NCBI RefSeq assembly: GCF_025791835.1
Contig: NZ_JAOXLP010000004.1
Location: 124,001-188,000 of the forward strand
Reading direction: 5' to 3'
Length of the DNA stretch: 64,000 nucleotides
DNA from: Roseomonas xinghualingensis
GTDB taxonomy: Bacteria; Pseudomonadota; Alphaproteobacteria; Acetobacterales; Acetobacteraceae
The notes below the pieces were generated by a model, which saw nothing but the letters and a program-made list of their open reading frames with translations, did not search any database and was not told the origin of the DNA. This document shows positions 8,720 through 18,377 of the stretch, in pieces; position 1 is the stretch's first letter, and each line of letters opens with the position of its first letter. The position numbers were made by a program, and so were the translations under genes.

Positions 8720-9181
8720 ATGCACACCAAGATCACCGTTCACGCCGCGCCTGAGCGCCTCTTTGCCTGGCTGGCGGAACCGAAGAATGCCCGCCACTGG
8801 TTCGCCCAGCTGCGCCATGAGGCGGATGGGATGCCCGATCCGAAGATGAGCGCCGACCTGGCCAGGCGCAGGATCCACTGGACCACCGAGCCGGCGGGAG
8901 AGATGGTCGTGACCGGCCGCGGCGAGGTGTCGGACCTGTCTTTGTCCTTTACCGGCAGCGACCACGCGCCCCAGCCGCCCGCGGAGGATGAAAGCCCGGA
9001 TGACGGGCCTACCAATGCGGCCAGCGCGCTGCGGAGCATCAAGAGCCATGTGGAGGCCGCCGAGGGCGGCGATCCGGACATGCATACGCCCGGCGTCGTC
9101 TCCCGGGAGGATGTGGAGGAGGCGGATCGGGAGATCGCGGAGGACCCGGATTCGGGCGGGACGCCGTCGCGCAAGGGCTGA
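8720..9181 (+). CDS. SRPBCC/START-like small protein, function unknown
   Basis: A 153-residue protein. Residues 1-75 resemble the N-terminal strand-helix of SRPBCC (Bet v1/START) domains: ITVHAAPERLFAWLAEPKNARHW, followed by beta strands. The fold would be incomplete, because the C-terminal half is acidic and probably disordered (EDESPDDG, EEADREIAEDPDSG). Such proteins bind hydrophobic ligands, but nothing identifies a ligand here. GGAGGG lies just upstream of the start. It is monocistronic and converges with the thioesterase gene. Confidence 0.7.
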   Translation: MHTKITVHAAPERLFAWLAEPKNARHWFAQLRHEADGMPDPKMSADLARRRIHWTTEPAGEMVVTGRGEVSDLSLSFTGSDHAPQPPAEDESPDDGPTNAASALRSIKSHVEAAEGGDPDMHTPGVVSREDVEEADREIAEDPDSGGTPSRKG

Positions 9182-9186
9182 GCGCG

Positions 9187-9216
9187 GCCGGAAGGGGCGA
9201 AGTTGCCCCTTCCGGC
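9187..9216 (+). terminator. 12-bp perfect hairpin between convergent genes
   Basis: GCCGGAAGGGGC and GCCCCTTCCGGC form a perfect 12-bp stem with loop GAAGTT, just after the stop at 9181 and before the convergent stop at 9243. No T-tract follows on either strand. It is probably a bidirectional transcription end or mRNA-stabilising hairpin. Confidence 0.55.
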
Positions 9217-9242
9217 TGCCAGGCCGTTTCAGCGAGCCCTTG

Positions 9243-9698
9243 TCAGGCCGGGTCGCCCTCGGGCTTCGGCGTGCCGGGCTTCTGCGCCAGCACCTTCCAG
9301 ACGCCGTCGGCCGCGGCAATGCGGCGCTCGCCCACGGTGATGAGGCCACGGACAAAGACGACCGACTTGGCCATGCGCAACACCTCTCCGCGCGCCTCCA
9401 GAAACTCGCCCGGCTGGGCGGCGGCGAGGAAGTGGGTGTTGAGCTGCATGGTGACGGCAGGGCGCTGGCCGGTGGCGTTCCAGACGGTCAGGCCCAGGGC
9501 GTTGTCCAACAGGGTTACCAGCATCCCGCCATGGATGATGCCATGGCCATTGGCGTGCTGGGGCCCCGCATGGATGCCATAAGCCCATCCATCCCCTTCC
9601 GGCCGCATCCAGAAGGGGCCGGTATGGCCGCTGAAGCCGACCGGGGACCGGCGCGACCAGCCCTCGGCCTCCGGGTTGAAGCCGGTGTCGAGGGGCAT
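9243..9698 (-). CDS. PaaI-family hotdog thioesterase
   Basis: A 151-residue single hotdog domain. The diagnostic segment is NGHGIIHGGMLVTLLDNALG, where HGGxxxxLxD carries the active-site Asp of the PaaI/YbgC-like group. It also has MQLNTHFLAAAQPGEFLEARGEV. It would hydrolyse acyl- or aryl-CoA thioesters. Its start codon overlaps the stop of the FadB/FadJ-like gene (TGATG on the minus strand), so it is expressed with beta-oxidation and may release CoA from stalled acyl-CoA. Confidence 0.87.
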   Translation of the reverse strand: MPLDTGFNPEAEGWSRRSPVGFSGHTGPFWMRPEGDGWAYGIHAGPQHANGHGIIHGGMLVTLLDNALGLTVWNATGQRPAVTMQLNTHFLAAAQPGEFLEARGEVLRMAKSVVFVRGLITVGERRIAAADGVWKVLAQKPGTPKPEGDPA

Positions 9699-11773
9699 CA
9701 GGCCGCCTTCTGGTCCAGGGCGGCGAAGCTACTGCCCTGCTCCGCCAGACGGACCAGGAGCGGCGCGGGCTGGAGGCTTTCGTCGCCGCCGGCGGCGAAT
9801 TCGCGCAGCCGGGCGACGATCTTCGGCAGGCCGACGCTGTCCGCATGGAACATCGGGCCGCCGGTCCAGGCGGGCCAGCCATAGCCGTTGAGCCAGACGG
9901 TATCGATGTCACCCGCGCGCAGTGCGATGCCTTCCTCGAGGATGCGGGCACCCTCGTTGATCATCGGGTAGAGCAGGCGCTCCAGGATCTCGTCCTGCGG
10001 AATGGCGCGGCGGGCGATGCCCTGTTCCGCCGAGACGCGCTCGATCAGGGCCGCAACCTCCGGGTCGGCGGCGCCGGTGCGGCCATCGGCGGAGTAGTCG
10101 TAATAGCCGCGCTTGGTCTTCTGGCCGAGGCGGCCGGCCTCGCAGAGCGCATCGGCCACCGGCGCCTTCTTGCCAGTCGCCTTGCGGATGCGCCAGCCGA
10201 TATCGAGGCCGGCGAGATCCGCCATGGCGAAGGGGCCCATGCGGAAGCCGAAATCGGTGAGCGCCTTGTCCACTTCCTTCGGCTGCGCGCCTTCGAGCAG
10301 CAGGCGCTCGGCCATGGCGGTGCGGCGGGCAAGCATGCGGTTGCCGATGAAGCCGTAGCAGACGCCTGAGACGACCGGGACCTTGGCCAGCTTACGGCCG
10401 AGATCCATGGCGGTGGCCAGCACCTCGGGCGAGGTCTTCGCGCCGCGCACCACCTCCAGCAGCTTCATGACATTCGCGGGCGAGAAGAAGTGCATGCCCA
10501 GCACGTCGCCGGGGCGGGAGGTGCTGGCGGCGATCTCGTCCACATCGAGATAGGAGGTGTTGGTGGCGAGCACCGCGCCCGGCTTGGCGATGCCTTCGAG
10601 CTTGCCGAAGATCTCCTTCTTCAGCCCCATTTCCTCAAAGACCGCCTCGACGACCACATCGGCGCCGGCGGCGTTCTCCAGCCCGACCTTGCCCTCGATC
10701 AGGGACATGCGCTTGTCGCGCGCCTCCTCGGTCAGGCTGCCGCGCTTGACGGAGGTGGCGTAGTTGCCCGCCACGCGCTCCAGCCCGCGCTGGAGGTTCT
10801 CCTCGCTCGTCTCAATCAGCGTCACCGGGATGCCGGCATTGGCGAAGCACATGGCGATGCCGCCGCCCATGGTGCCGCCACCGATCACCGCGGCCTTCGC
10901 CACCGGGCGGGGCTGCGTGCCCTTGGGCAGGTTGGGGATGCGGGCGGCGGCGCGCTCGGCGAAGAAGACGTGGCGCAGGGCCTTGCTGCGCGGATCGTCG
11001 CGCAAGCGGAGGAAATGGGCGCGCTCCACCGCCAGCCCTTCCTCGAAGGACTTCTCGAAGCAGGCGCGGACGGCATCGACCACGGCGGCGACGCTGGGAT
11101 TGTCGGCGTTCTTCTTGAGGAGGGCTGCGGCGGCTTCCTCGAAGGCTTCGCGGGCGCCGAGATTCGCACGGTCCCGCGCCGGGGTGGGCAGCGTGCCGCC
11201 GGCCAGCTTCAGGGCCAGGGCCTTGGCGGCGGGCACGACATCCTCGGCGACCTCGTCCACCAGGCCGAGGGACTGGGCCTCTTTCGCGGAGATCGGATTG
11301 CCCTCGGCGGCGATCTTCACGGCCGGGGCGGTGCCGATCAGTCGGGGCAGGCGCTGGGTGCCGCCGGCGCCGGGCAGGATGCCGAGCTTCACCTCGGGCA
11401 GGCCGAGCTTGGCGGAGGGGGCGGCAACGCGGGCATGGCAGCCGAGCGCGACCTCCAGGCCGCCCCCGAGTGCCGCGCCATTGATGGCGGCGACGACGGG
11501 CTTGGCGAGGGTTTCGAGGATGGCGATAACCTCGGGCAGGCTCGGCGGGACCGGGGGCTTGCCGAATTCGGTGATGTCGGCGCCCGCGATGAAGGTCTTG
11601 CCCTCGGCGACGATGACAATGGCGCGGATCGCCGGGTTGGCGGCGGCGGCCTCGGCCTCGCGCTTCAGCCCGCCGCGCACGGCGGCGCTCAGCGCATTCA
11701 CGGGCGGATTGGCGATCCGGATGACAGCGACGCTATCCTCGACGCTGCTCGTCACCACTTCCTGCTGGGCCAT
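9698..11773 (-). CDS. fadJ: Bifunctional enoyl-CoA hydratase / 3-hydroxyacyl-CoA dehydrogenase
   Basis: A 691-residue beta-oxidation enzyme. The N-terminal crotonase domain has IRIANPPVNALS, FIAGADITEF and GGGLEVALGCHARVA. The central NAD-binding Rossmann domain has VIGGGTMGGGIAMCFANAG and ATNTSYLDVDEIA. The C-terminal 3HCDH domains include GMHFFSPANVMKLLEVV and GFIGNRML. It hydrates trans-enoyl-CoA and oxidises L-3-hydroxyacyl-CoA with NAD+. ATG 11773 is chosen because AAGGAG lies just upstream; the GTG 15 bases earlier would include that site in the coding region. No thiolase gene is adjacent. FadB versus FadJ cannot be decided from sequence alone. Confidence 0.92.
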   Translation of the reverse strand: MAQQEVVTSSVEDSVAVIRIANPPVNALSAAVRGGLKREAEAAAANPAIRAIVIVAEGKTFIAGADITEFGKPPVPPSLPEVIAILETLAKPVVAAINGAALGGGLEVALGCHARVAAPSAKLGLPEVKLGILPGAGGTQRLPRLIGTAPAVKIAAEGNPISAKEAQSLGLVDEVAEDVVPAAKALALKLAGGTLPTPARDRANLGAREAFEEAAAALLKKNADNPSVAAVVDAVRACFEKSFEEGLAVERAHFLRLRDDPRSKALRHVFFAERAAARIPNLPKGTQPRPVAKAAVIGGGTMGGGIAMCFANAGIPVTLIETSEENLQRGLERVAGNYATSVKRGSLTEEARDKRMSLIEGKVGLENAAGADVVVEAVFEEMGLKKEIFGKLEGIAKPGAVLATNTSYLDVDEIAASTSRPGDVLGMHFFSPANVMKLLEVVRGAKTSPEVLATAMDLGRKLAKVPVVSGVCYGFIGNRMLARRTAMAERLLLEGAQPKEVDKALTDFGFRMGPFAMADLAGLDIGWRIRKATGKKAPVADALCEAGRLGQKTKRGYYDYSADGRTGAADPEVAALIERVSAEQGIARRAIPQDEILERLLYPMINEGARILEEGIALRAGDIDTVWLNGYGWPAWTGGPMFHADSVGLPKIVARLREFAAGGDESLQPAPLLVRLAEQGSSFAALDQKAA

Positions 11774-12045
11774 TCGCCGCTCCTTCACATCTTCGGCAAG
11801 ACTTTGTTTTCAGAATGGAAACTCAGCCCTGGCCAGGGCGAAGAAAATAGCCGCGGAGCAGCCGCGTCAAGGATTGGGAGCAACCTGGCTATCCTGAGCC
11901 CAACCTGGAGTCAGGCCCACAACGGAATGAAGCCGGCCATTTCGCTCCAGGGCACAGCCGCTGAAGGGCCCTCCTGACGCAAAAGCCACAGGGAACGGAT
12001 GGAACAGACGGCAAGCAGCCGGACGGGTGCCGAGGACCTGCGCGC

Positions 12046-13599
12046 TCAGCCCGCCAGCCCGTTCGCCGCGCCACCTCCCTCCCGCCCGTGGCAGGAATTG
12101 CGGTCGATCTGGGGGCGCTGCCGCTTCGCCTTATAGAGTCGGGCATCGGCGATCCTGACCGCCGCCTCGAAGTCCGACGCATCCCCGGGCAGCAGGGCGA
12201 TGCCCTGGCTGCAACCGAGACGTAGCCGGCCGGCCGGCGACGGGAGCCCCTCATTCAACGCGGCGTTCAGCCGGGCCCCGACCTCCTGCGCGGCCCCGGC
12301 CACATGGGCGGGATCGCCAGGGAGACAGAGAATGAACTCGTCTCCCCCCATGCGCACCGCGGCATCCTGCGCGCGGGTGTTCTTGCGCAACCAGGCGCCG
12401 ATCCCCTGGAGGACTGCGTCACCCGCCGCGTGGCCAAAACGGTCGTTGATCGGCTTGAAGCCGTCGAGGTCCATCGCGACCAGGGCGCAGCCTCGCATCC
12501 ATTCGGGATTGGCGCGGCGCCATGCCTCGAAGCCGGCGCGGTTCAGCAATCCGGTCAACGGATCGCGCCAGGCCTGGTCCTGCAAAACTTGGAACCTGCG
12601 GGCCGCGTCGCGCTGCTCCCTGCCCAGCATGTGTTGGACGGCGGAGCCATAGCGGCCGGCATTCCAGCCAGCCAGCAGCCCGCCGAGCAGGGAGATGCAG
12701 AGCGTGCCGATGCTGAGCCAGATGGCGGAGGAACGGTGCGAGGCCAGGATGGAGGCGCGGTCCCGCTCGGCCACCACGGTCCAGCCGAGGCTTGGCCGGT
12801 TGGCCGTGCTCGCCACCCTGGCCGTTGCAAGGACTGCGGGCTCCCGGCCGGGCAGGGCCGCTTCCTCCCAGGTGCCGGGTACCAGGGATCGCGGCCAGAG
12901 CTGGTGGCGCTCGCCGTCCGGGCCGAGCAGTATATGGCCATCGGCGGCGATGATGCGCATTTCGGGCGCCGGCTGCCAGGGCGAGAGGCTGATCAGCTCC
13001 TCCCGGACGCCCTCCACCCAGCGCCAGGTGAGATGGCCGGCGATCACGCCCAGCACCTTGCCATCCGGAGAGCGGACAGGCGCGGCGGCATCGACGAAAT
13101 AGGCCCCCTCGCCGCCGCCCTGCTCCACCGGCAGGAGCTTCGCCAACAGGACCGCCGGGTGGACGTCGCCCAGATGGAGCCCCGACAGGGCGGGGCGGAA
13201 CCAGGGGCGGGCGGCGACATCTACCCCTTCAAGCAGCCCGTCCGTGGCGGCGATGACGCGGCCTTCGGCATCGGTGAAGCCGATCCAGGAGAAGCTGGGC
13301 GAGCGGTTCCGCAGGTCCTCCAGCAGCCGCCGGGCCACCGCCGGATCGGGGGGCTGCCGCTCGAAGGCCTCGAAGCGCGCCAGCAGGCCGACATCATTGA
13401 CCCAGCTTACAAGGCCAGTATCCAGGCGCTGGGCCATCAGCTGGGCGAAGCCGGCGAGCCGTTCGCCAGCCTCATAGAGCAGCCGCTGCCGCTCGGCACG
13501 CAGCAGCAGCGCGGAACCGGCCGTGCCGAGCAGGGCGCAGGCGAGCGCCACCGCAAGGCCCTGCCGCCAGGCGGACCCGAGCCAACTTTTATGATTCAT
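12046..13599 (-). CDS. Membrane-bound diguanylate cyclase with periplasmic sensor
   Basis: A 517-residue protein. ATG 13599 is preceded by GGAAGGGG. An N-terminal membrane helix (ALACALLGTAGSALLL) is followed by a ~240-residue PDC/CACHE-like periplasmic region (SWIGFTDAEGRVIAATDG, VRSPDGKVLGVIAGHL), a second helix (IWLSIGTLCISLLGGLLAG) and a cytosolic GGDEF domain. The active-site GGDEF is intact at 418-422, and the inhibitory I-site RAQD sits exactly five residues before it. It should make cyclic di-GMP from GTP with product inhibition. There is no EAL domain. The sensed ligand is unknown. Monocistronic, divergent from the ccm operon. Confidence 0.9.
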   Translation of the reverse strand: MNHKSWLGSAWRQGLAVALACALLGTAGSALLLRAERQRLLYEAGERLAGFAQLMAQRLDTGLVSWVNDVGLLARFEAFERQPPDPAVARRLLEDLRNRSPSFSWIGFTDAEGRVIAATDGLLEGVDVAARPWFRPALSGLHLGDVHPAVLLAKLLPVEQGGGEGAYFVDAAAPVRSPDGKVLGVIAGHLTWRWVEGVREELISLSPWQPAPEMRIIAADGHILLGPDGERHQLWPRSLVPGTWEEAALPGREPAVLATARVASTANRPSLGWTVVAERDRASILASHRSSAIWLSIGTLCISLLGGLLAGWNAGRYGSAVQHMLGREQRDAARRFQVLQDQAWRDPLTGLLNRAGFEAWRRANPEWMRGCALVAMDLDGFKPINDRFGHAAGDAVLQGIGAWLRKNTRAQDAAVRMGGDEFILCLPGDPAHVAGAAQEVGARLNAALNEGLPSPAGRLRLGCSQGIALLPGDASDFEAAVRIADARLYKAKRQRPQIDRNSCHGREGGGAANGLAG

Positions 13600-13810
13600 C
13601 GGCCCCTTCCATGGCTGGCAGCATCCCTGAAGCGGTACGCGACTGACATGCCTATGGCGCCTTAAAGCACTGACCCTGTTCGCGCTAACAGGAACAGGCT
13701 GATGTGGCCGCTGCCAAGCCACACTGTGGGGAAAAGGGCACGGGATCAAAAAGCGCAGCGAAAGGTAACGGCGTATCGCCAGGGCCTTTGCGCCCGCCCA
13801 TCTGGCCCGT

Positions 13811-14689
13811 ATGGCTGCCTGCCCTTCCTGGCAATTCCAGGGCGGGACCGGGCGCGCTAAACCCTGGTTTTCCCCTCCTGGCCTCCTGGCCCCATCACCG
13901 CGTGGACGCCCTGCCCTGACCTCCCCCGCGCCGCTCCTGCACCGCTTCGCCAATCCCGGCCGCTTCCTGCGGGCGACATCACGGCTCATGCCCTGGCTCT
14001 GGGGCGTTTCCCTGGCCGTGCTGCTGCCCGCGGTGGCTTGGGCGCTGTTCCTCTCCCCGGCGGACTGGCAGCAGGGGGAGACGGTGCGGATCATGTATGT
14101 GCATGTGCCGATGGCCTGGCTGGCGATGTCCGGCTATGCCGGGCTTGCCGTGGCCTCGGTGCTGGCCCTGGTCTGGAAGCATCCGCTGGCGGATCTGGCT
14201 GCGCGGGAGCTTTCGCCCGTGGGGGCGATGGTGACGGCGCTGTGCCTGGCGACAGGCAGCCTCTGGGGGCAGCCGATGTGGGGCACCTGGTGGGCCTGGG
14301 ATGCGCGGATGACCTCCGTGCTCGTGCTGTTCTTCCTCTGGGTGGGCCATGCGGCGATCACCCGTGCCTTCGAGGATGAGGAACGCGGGGCGCGCATGGG
14401 TGCGATCCTGGCACTGGTGGGGGTGGTGAACCTGCCGATCGTGAAGTTCTCGGTGGATTGGTGGAACACGTTGCACCAACCGGCCAGCGTGGCGCGGCTG
14501 GCGGCGCCGGGGATGCATATCTCGATGCTGGGGCCGCTGCTTGCCTGCGCGGCTGGGTTCTCGCTGCTGTTCGGGACGCTGGTGCTGGCGCGGGTGCGGG
14601 CGGCGGTGATGGAGCGGCGGGTGCAGGCACTGGAACTGGCGCGGGCCCGGGAGGCGGATCGCATTCCGCCCGCGACGGTGCCGGCATGA
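13811..14689 (+). CDS. ccmC: Heme exporter / cytochrome c maturation protein CcmC
   Basis: Six-helix inner-membrane heme-handling protein. The tryptophan-rich [19 protein letters not shown] motif and flanking histidines ([19 protein letters not shown]) identify CcmC, which presents heme to CcmE. The open frame from ATG 13811 gives 292 residues, but similarity to known CcmC starts only at [10 protein letters not shown] (~residue 46), and family members are ~240 residues. The true start may be a non-ATG codon such as CTG 13937. The first gene of a seven-gene ccm block joined by overlaps. ccmA and ccmB are not beside it. Confidence 0.9.
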   Translation: MAACPSWQFQGGTGRAKPWFSPPGLLAPSPRGRPALTSPAPLLHRFANPGRFLRATSRLMPWLWGVSLAVLLPAVAWALFLSPADWQQGETVRIMYVHVPMAWLAMSGYAGLAVASVLALVWKHPLADLAARELSPVGAMVTALCLATGSLWGQPMWGTWWAWDARMTSVLVLFFLWVGHAAITRAFEDEERGARMGAILALVGVVNLPIVKFSVDWWNTLHQPASVARLAAPGMHISMLGPLLACAAGFSLLFGTLVLARVRAAVMERRVQALELARAREADRIPPATVPA

Positions 14690-14832
14690 GCGCGCATTGG
14701 ATTCACGTTGTGGCGGCCTGGGGGCTGGTGGTGGCCGGCTTTGGTGGGCTCACCCTGGGCGCGGCGTTGCGGCACCGGGTGGCGGCGCGGCGGCTGCGGG
14801 AACTGGAGCGGTCGCCCAGGAGGGTTGCATGA
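14686..14832 (+). CDS. ccmD: Heme exporter protein CcmD
   Basis: A 48-residue single-pass membrane protein: one helix ([20 protein letters not shown]) followed by a basic tail ([15 protein letters not shown]). This topology and its position between ccmC and ccmE are typical of CcmD, which helps release holo-CcmE from the CcmABC complex. The ATG overlaps the ccmC stop, and the stop overlaps the ccmE start. Identification rests on position and topology because the family is poorly conserved. Confidence 0.88.
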   Translation: MSAHWIHVVAAWGLVVAGFGGLTLGAALRHRVAARRLRELERSPRRVA

Positions 14833-15392
14833 GCGGCGCGGCATCGACCGGGCGGAGTGGTGGTCTGGGTCTGGCGGCGTCCCGGCGCCGGCGGCGGATG
14901 TGGGTGCTGCTGCTTTGCGGGCTGGGGCTGGGCGGGGCGGCAGCGCTGGCGCTGACCGCCTTCCAGGACAATCTCGTCTTTTTCCGCTCGCCTTCGGATA
15001 TCGCGGCCTCGGCTCCGCCGGAGGGACGTGCCTTCCGCCTCGGCGGGCTGGTGGAGACCGGAAGCGTGGTGAAGGACGGCCCCGAGGCGCGCTTCCGGGT
15101 GACGGATGGGGCGCACAGCATCTCCGTTTCCTATCGCGGCGTGCTGCCGGACCTGTTCCGCGAAGGACAGGGCGTGGTGACATTGGGGAAGATGGCGCCG
15201 GATGGCGGCTTCCAGGCGAGCGAGGTGCTGGCGCGGCATGACGAGACCTACATGCCGCCCGAGGTGATGGATGCGCTGCAGCGCAGCGGTCATTGGAAGC
15301 CTGAGGAAGGCGCGGCGCCGCCGGCGGCGAGCTGGAACACGCTGCAGCCTTCGGCACAGCCTTCCGGGCGCCCGGCAGGGAACGGCGGATGA
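14829..15392 (+). CDS. ccmE: Cytochrome c maturation heme chaperone CcmE
   Basis: A 187-residue periplasmic heme chaperone anchored by one N-terminal helix after an RRRRR stretch. The OB-fold body includes [12 protein letters not shown] and [16 protein letters not shown]. The heme-binding His is H137 in [12 protein letters not shown], the signature of His-type CcmE. A Pro/Ala-rich tail of ~25 residues follows. It receives heme from CcmC and passes it to CcmF/CcmH. ATGA overlaps occur at both ends. Confidence 0.95.
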   Translation: MSGAASTGRSGGLGLAASRRRRRMWVLLLCGLGLGGAAALALTAFQDNLVFFRSPSDIAASAPPEGRAFRLGGLVETGSVVKDGPEARFRVTDGAHSISVSYRGVLPDLFREGQGVVTLGKMAPDGGFQASEVLARHDETYMPPEVMDALQRSGHWKPEEGAAPPAASWNTLQPSAQPSGRPAGNGG

Positions 15393-17353
15393 TTCCTGAA
15401 CTCGGGCACTTTGCCCTGGCGTTGGCCCTGGCACTTTCGCTGGTGCAGGCGGTGCTGCCGCTCTGGGGCGCGCAGCGTGGCGATGGGCGGCTGATGGCAG
15501 CCGGGCCGGGCCTGGCGCTGGGCGTGCTGATCGCAGTGTCGGCGGCTTTCGCCGCACTGCTGTGGTCCTTCGCGGTGAATGACACGACGGTATCCAACGT
15601 CGTGCAGAACAGCCACTCGGCCAAGCCGATGCTCTACAAGCTGGCGGGCGCCTGGGGGAACCACGAAGGTTCCATGGTGCTGTGGGTGCTGATCCTGGCA
15701 TTGTGCGGGGCAGCGGTGGCTGTCTTCGGGCGCGGGCTGCCGGGGGCTCTGCGGGCGCGGGTGCTGGCGGTGCTGGGCATGATCGCGGCGGGGTTCCTGG
15801 CCTTCGTGCTGGCGACCTCCAACCCCTTCATGCGGGTCTGGCCGCCGGCGGCCGATGGGCAGGGCCTGAACCCGGTGCTGCAGGACCCCGGCCTGGCCTT
15901 CCACCCTCCCCTTCTCTATCTCGGCTATGTCGGTACGGCGGTGACCTTCGCCTTCGCCGTCGCGGCGCTGATCGAGGGGCGCGTGGATGCGGCCTGGGGG
16001 CGCTGGGTGCGGCCCTGGGCGCTGGCTTCCTGGGCCTTCCTGACGCTGGGCATCGCTCTGGGGTCCTGGTGGGCCTATTACGAGCTGGGATGGGGTGGGT
16101 ACTGGTTCTGGGACCCGGTGGAGAATGCCTCGCTGCTGCCATGGCTGGCGGGCTGCGCGCTGCTGCATTCCGCGATCGTGGTGGAGAAGCGCGAGGCGCT
16201 GAAGACCTGGTCGATACTCCTGGCGATCCTGGCCTTCTCGATGTCGCTGCTGGGCACCTTCCTGGTTCGGTCCGGCGTGCTGAATTCCGTGCATGCCTTC
16301 GCCAATGATCCGGAGCGCGGCGTGTTCATCCTCGCTCTGCTGGTGGCGGTGATGGGCGGGGCCTTCGCGCTTTTCGCGTGGCGTGCGCCGGCGCTTTCGC
16401 CGACGGGCGTTTTCGCGCCGATCTCCCGCGAGGGTGCGCTGGTGCTGAACAACCTGCTGCTCTGCACGATCGCCGCGGTGGTGCTGGTGGGCACGCTCTA
16501 TCCGATGTTCGCGGATCTGATCCTGAAGGCGAAGATCTCGGTGGGGCCGCCCTTCTACCAGGCAACGGTGTTCCCGCTGGCGCTGCCGTTGATCCTGGCG
16601 ATGGCGGCGGGCCCGCTGATGGCATGGAAGCGGGCCAAGCCCTGGCCGGTTCTGCAACGGCTCTGGTGGGCGGCTGTCGGCGCGCTGATCGCCGTGATGG
16701 TGGTCTGGCTTGTGCAGGGGCAGCCGGTGCTTCCGGCGCTGGGCTTCGGCGCGGCGGTCTGGCTGATCCTGGGGGCAGCGGCGGATATCGCGGAGCGCAT
16801 CGCTCTGTTCTCGCGGCCGCAGGCGGCGCTGGCACGCGCCAGGGGGCTGCCGCGCGCGGCCTGGGGCGGCGCGGTGGCGCATGCGGGCTTTGGCGTCATG
16901 CTGTTCGGCATTGCCGGAATGGGGCTGGCGACGGAAAAGCTGGCGGCCGTGCGCATCGGAGAGACCGTGTCGCTCGGCGGGTATGAATGGCGCCTGGATG
17001 ACGTGCGCGACGCCGTCGGGCCGAACTGGACGAGCCGGCGCGCGACGGTGACGGTGCTGCGCGACGGCCGGACTGTGACGGTGCTGGAGCCGGAGAAGCG
17101 TAACTTCCCCATCGCCAGGCAAAGCACGACCGAGGCCGCGATCCACACGACCTGGGTGTCCGACCTCTATGTGGTGATGGGGGAGGAGGAGAATGGGCGG
17201 GCGGCGCTGCGCGTGCACCACAATCCGCTGGCGCCCTGGATCTGGCTGGGCGGCGCGGTGATGGCGCTGGGTGCCGGGCTGTCGCTCACGGATCGCCGGG
17301 CACGCGTCGGGGCGCCGGCACGGCGGACAGCCGCGAAGGTGGTGGAGGCATGA
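15389..17353 (+). CDS. ccmF: Heme lyase subunit CcmF
   Basis: A 654-residue polytopic membrane protein with the CcmF signature [19 protein letters not shown] (WWD-type heme domain). Heme-ligating histidine contexts include [23 protein letters not shown] (split here around the loop), and there is a large periplasmic C-terminal section. It catalyses thioether ligation of heme to apocytochrome c together with CcmH and CcmI. Length is normal for the family. Start and stop overlap ccmE and ccmG. Confidence 0.95.
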   Translation: MIPELGHFALALALALSLVQAVLPLWGAQRGDGRLMAAGPGLALGVLIAVSAAFAALLWSFAVNDTTVSNVVQNSHSAKPMLYKLAGAWGNHEGSMVLWVLILALCGAAVAVFGRGLPGALRARVLAVLGMIAAGFLAFVLATSNPFMRVWPPAADGQGLNPVLQDPGLAFHPPLLYLGYVGTAVTFAFAVAALIEGRVDAAWGRWVRPWALASWAFLTLGIALGSWWAYYELGWGGYWFWDPVENASLLPWLAGCALLHSAIVVEKREALKTWSILLAILAFSMSLLGTFLVRSGVLNSVHAFANDPERGVFILALLVAVMGGAFALFAWRAPALSPTGVFAPISREGALVLNNLLLCTIAAVVLVGTLYPMFADLILKAKISVGPPFYQATVFPLALPLILAMAAGPLMAWKRAKPWPVLQRLWWAAVGALIAVMVVWLVQGQPVLPALGFGAAVWLILGAAADIAERIALFSRPQAALARARGLPRAAWGGAVAHAGFGVMLFGIAGMGLATEKLAAVRIGETVSLGGYEWRLDDVRDAVGPNWTSRRATVTVLRDGRTVTVLEPEKRNFPIARQSTTEAAIHTTWVSDLYVVMGEEENGRAALRVHHNPLAPWIWLGGAVMALGAGLSLTDRRARVGAPARRTAAKVVEA

Positions 17354-17928
17354 GCGAGGCGAAGCGTTCTTCCGTTTCCCGCCGGGCGCTGATGTGGGCG
17401 CCGCTGGGGCTGGCTGCCGCGGGCGGGCTGGGTTTCTGGGCGATGCTGCGCGGGATGCAGGACGGATCCTATGACCCGCGCGGCGTTCCCTCGGCCCTGA
17501 TCGGCAAGCCGGCACCGCGGCTGGCGCTGCCAGCTGTGGCGGAAACAGGGCTGCCGGGCTTCGGGGAGGCGGCGCTGGCCTCGCCGGGGGCGCCGGTGCT
17601 GGTGAATTTCTGGGCTTCCTGGTGCGTGCCCTGCGTGGTGGAGCATCCGCAACTGATGGCGCTGCAGAAGCGCGGCGTGCGGATCCTGGGCGTGAACTAC
17701 AAGGACAAGCCGGCGGATGCGGCGAAGTTCCTGACGCGCTATGGCAATCCCTTCTCCGCTCTGGTGGCGGATGCCGAGGGGCGCGCGGGGATCGAATACG
17801 GGCTCTACGGGGTACCAGAGACCTATCTGCTGGATCGCGACGGGGTGGTGCGTTGGCGATGGGCGGGACCGCTGACGCCGGACACGCTCTCAGCGGAACT
17901 CGACATCCTGCTGCGGCGGCACGCGTGA
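17350..17928 (+). CDS. ccmG: Thiol:disulfide interchange protein CcmG/DsbE
   Basis: A 192-residue membrane-tethered thioredoxin-fold protein. An N-terminal helix (LMWAPLGLAAAGGLGFWAML) precedes the active site FWASWCVPCVVEHP, with C92 and C95. The conserved LGVNYKD and cis-Pro YGVPETYLLD are present. It keeps the apocytochrome CXXCH cysteines reduced for heme attachment. ATGA overlap with ccmF, GTGA overlap with ccmH. Confidence 0.95.
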   Translation: MSEAKRSSVSRRALMWAPLGLAAAGGLGFWAMLRGMQDGSYDPRGVPSALIGKPAPRLALPAVAETGLPGFGEAALASPGAPVLVNFWASWCVPCVVEHPQLMALQKRGVRILGVNYKDKPADAAKFLTRYGNPFSALVADAEGRAGIEYGLYGVPETYLLDRDGVVRWRWAGPLTPDTLSAELDILLRRHA

Positions 17929-18377
17929 GGGCGCTGTTTTTCGCCCTGCTGCTGGCGCCTTCGCTCACCCTGGCCGTGGGCCGGCCTTCGGAGATGCTGC
18001 CGGACCCCGCGCAGGAGTCTCGGGCGCAGCAGATCGGGCGTGAGCTGCGCTGCATGGTCTGCCAGAACCAGTCCATCGAGGACAGCGAAGCGGATCTGGC
18101 GCGCGACCTGCGGCGGCTGGTGCGGGAGCGCGTGGCGGCAGGTGAATCGGATGTGGCGGTGCGCGAGCATATCCATGCGCGCTACGGCGACTTCGTGCTG
18201 TTGCGGCCGCCCTTCAACTGGGTGACGGCGCCACTCTGGGCCTTGCCTGTGCTTGTTCTGACGGGAGGCGCGCTGGCACTGGTGATGATGCGCCGACGGG
18301 CGGCCAGGCGCAGCGGGCCCGCGCCGCTGACCCCGGCGGAGCGCGCGCGGCTGGCAAAACTTGAGGACGAGTCGTGA
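17925..18377 (+). CDS. ccmH: Cytochrome c maturation protein CcmH
   Basis: A 150-residue protein corresponding to the N-terminal (CcmL/CycL) part of E. coli CcmH. A GTG start overlaps the ccmG stop. A signal-like helix (LFFALLLAPSLTLA) precedes the redox motif LRCMVCQNQSI, with C43 and C46, then YGDFVLLRPPF and a C-terminal membrane helix (LWALPVLVLTGGALALVMM). It reduces the apocytochrome thiols and works with CcmF and CcmI. The TPR half found fused in enterobacteria is encoded separately as ccmI here. Confidence 0.95.
   Translation: MRALFFALLLAPSLTLAVGRPSEMLPDPAQESRAQQIGRELRCMVCQNQSIEDSEADLARDLRRLVRERVAAGESDVAVREHIHARYGDFVLLRPPFNWVTAPLWALPVLVLTGGALALVMMRRRAARRSGPAPLTPAERARLAKLEDES

Noticed and set aside
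15290..18076. A 928-codon minus-strand open frame antisense to ccmE-ccmH
   Set aside because: It is Arg/Pro/His-rich with no motif, and the plus strand encodes clear Ccm proteins. High GC leaves antisense frames open.
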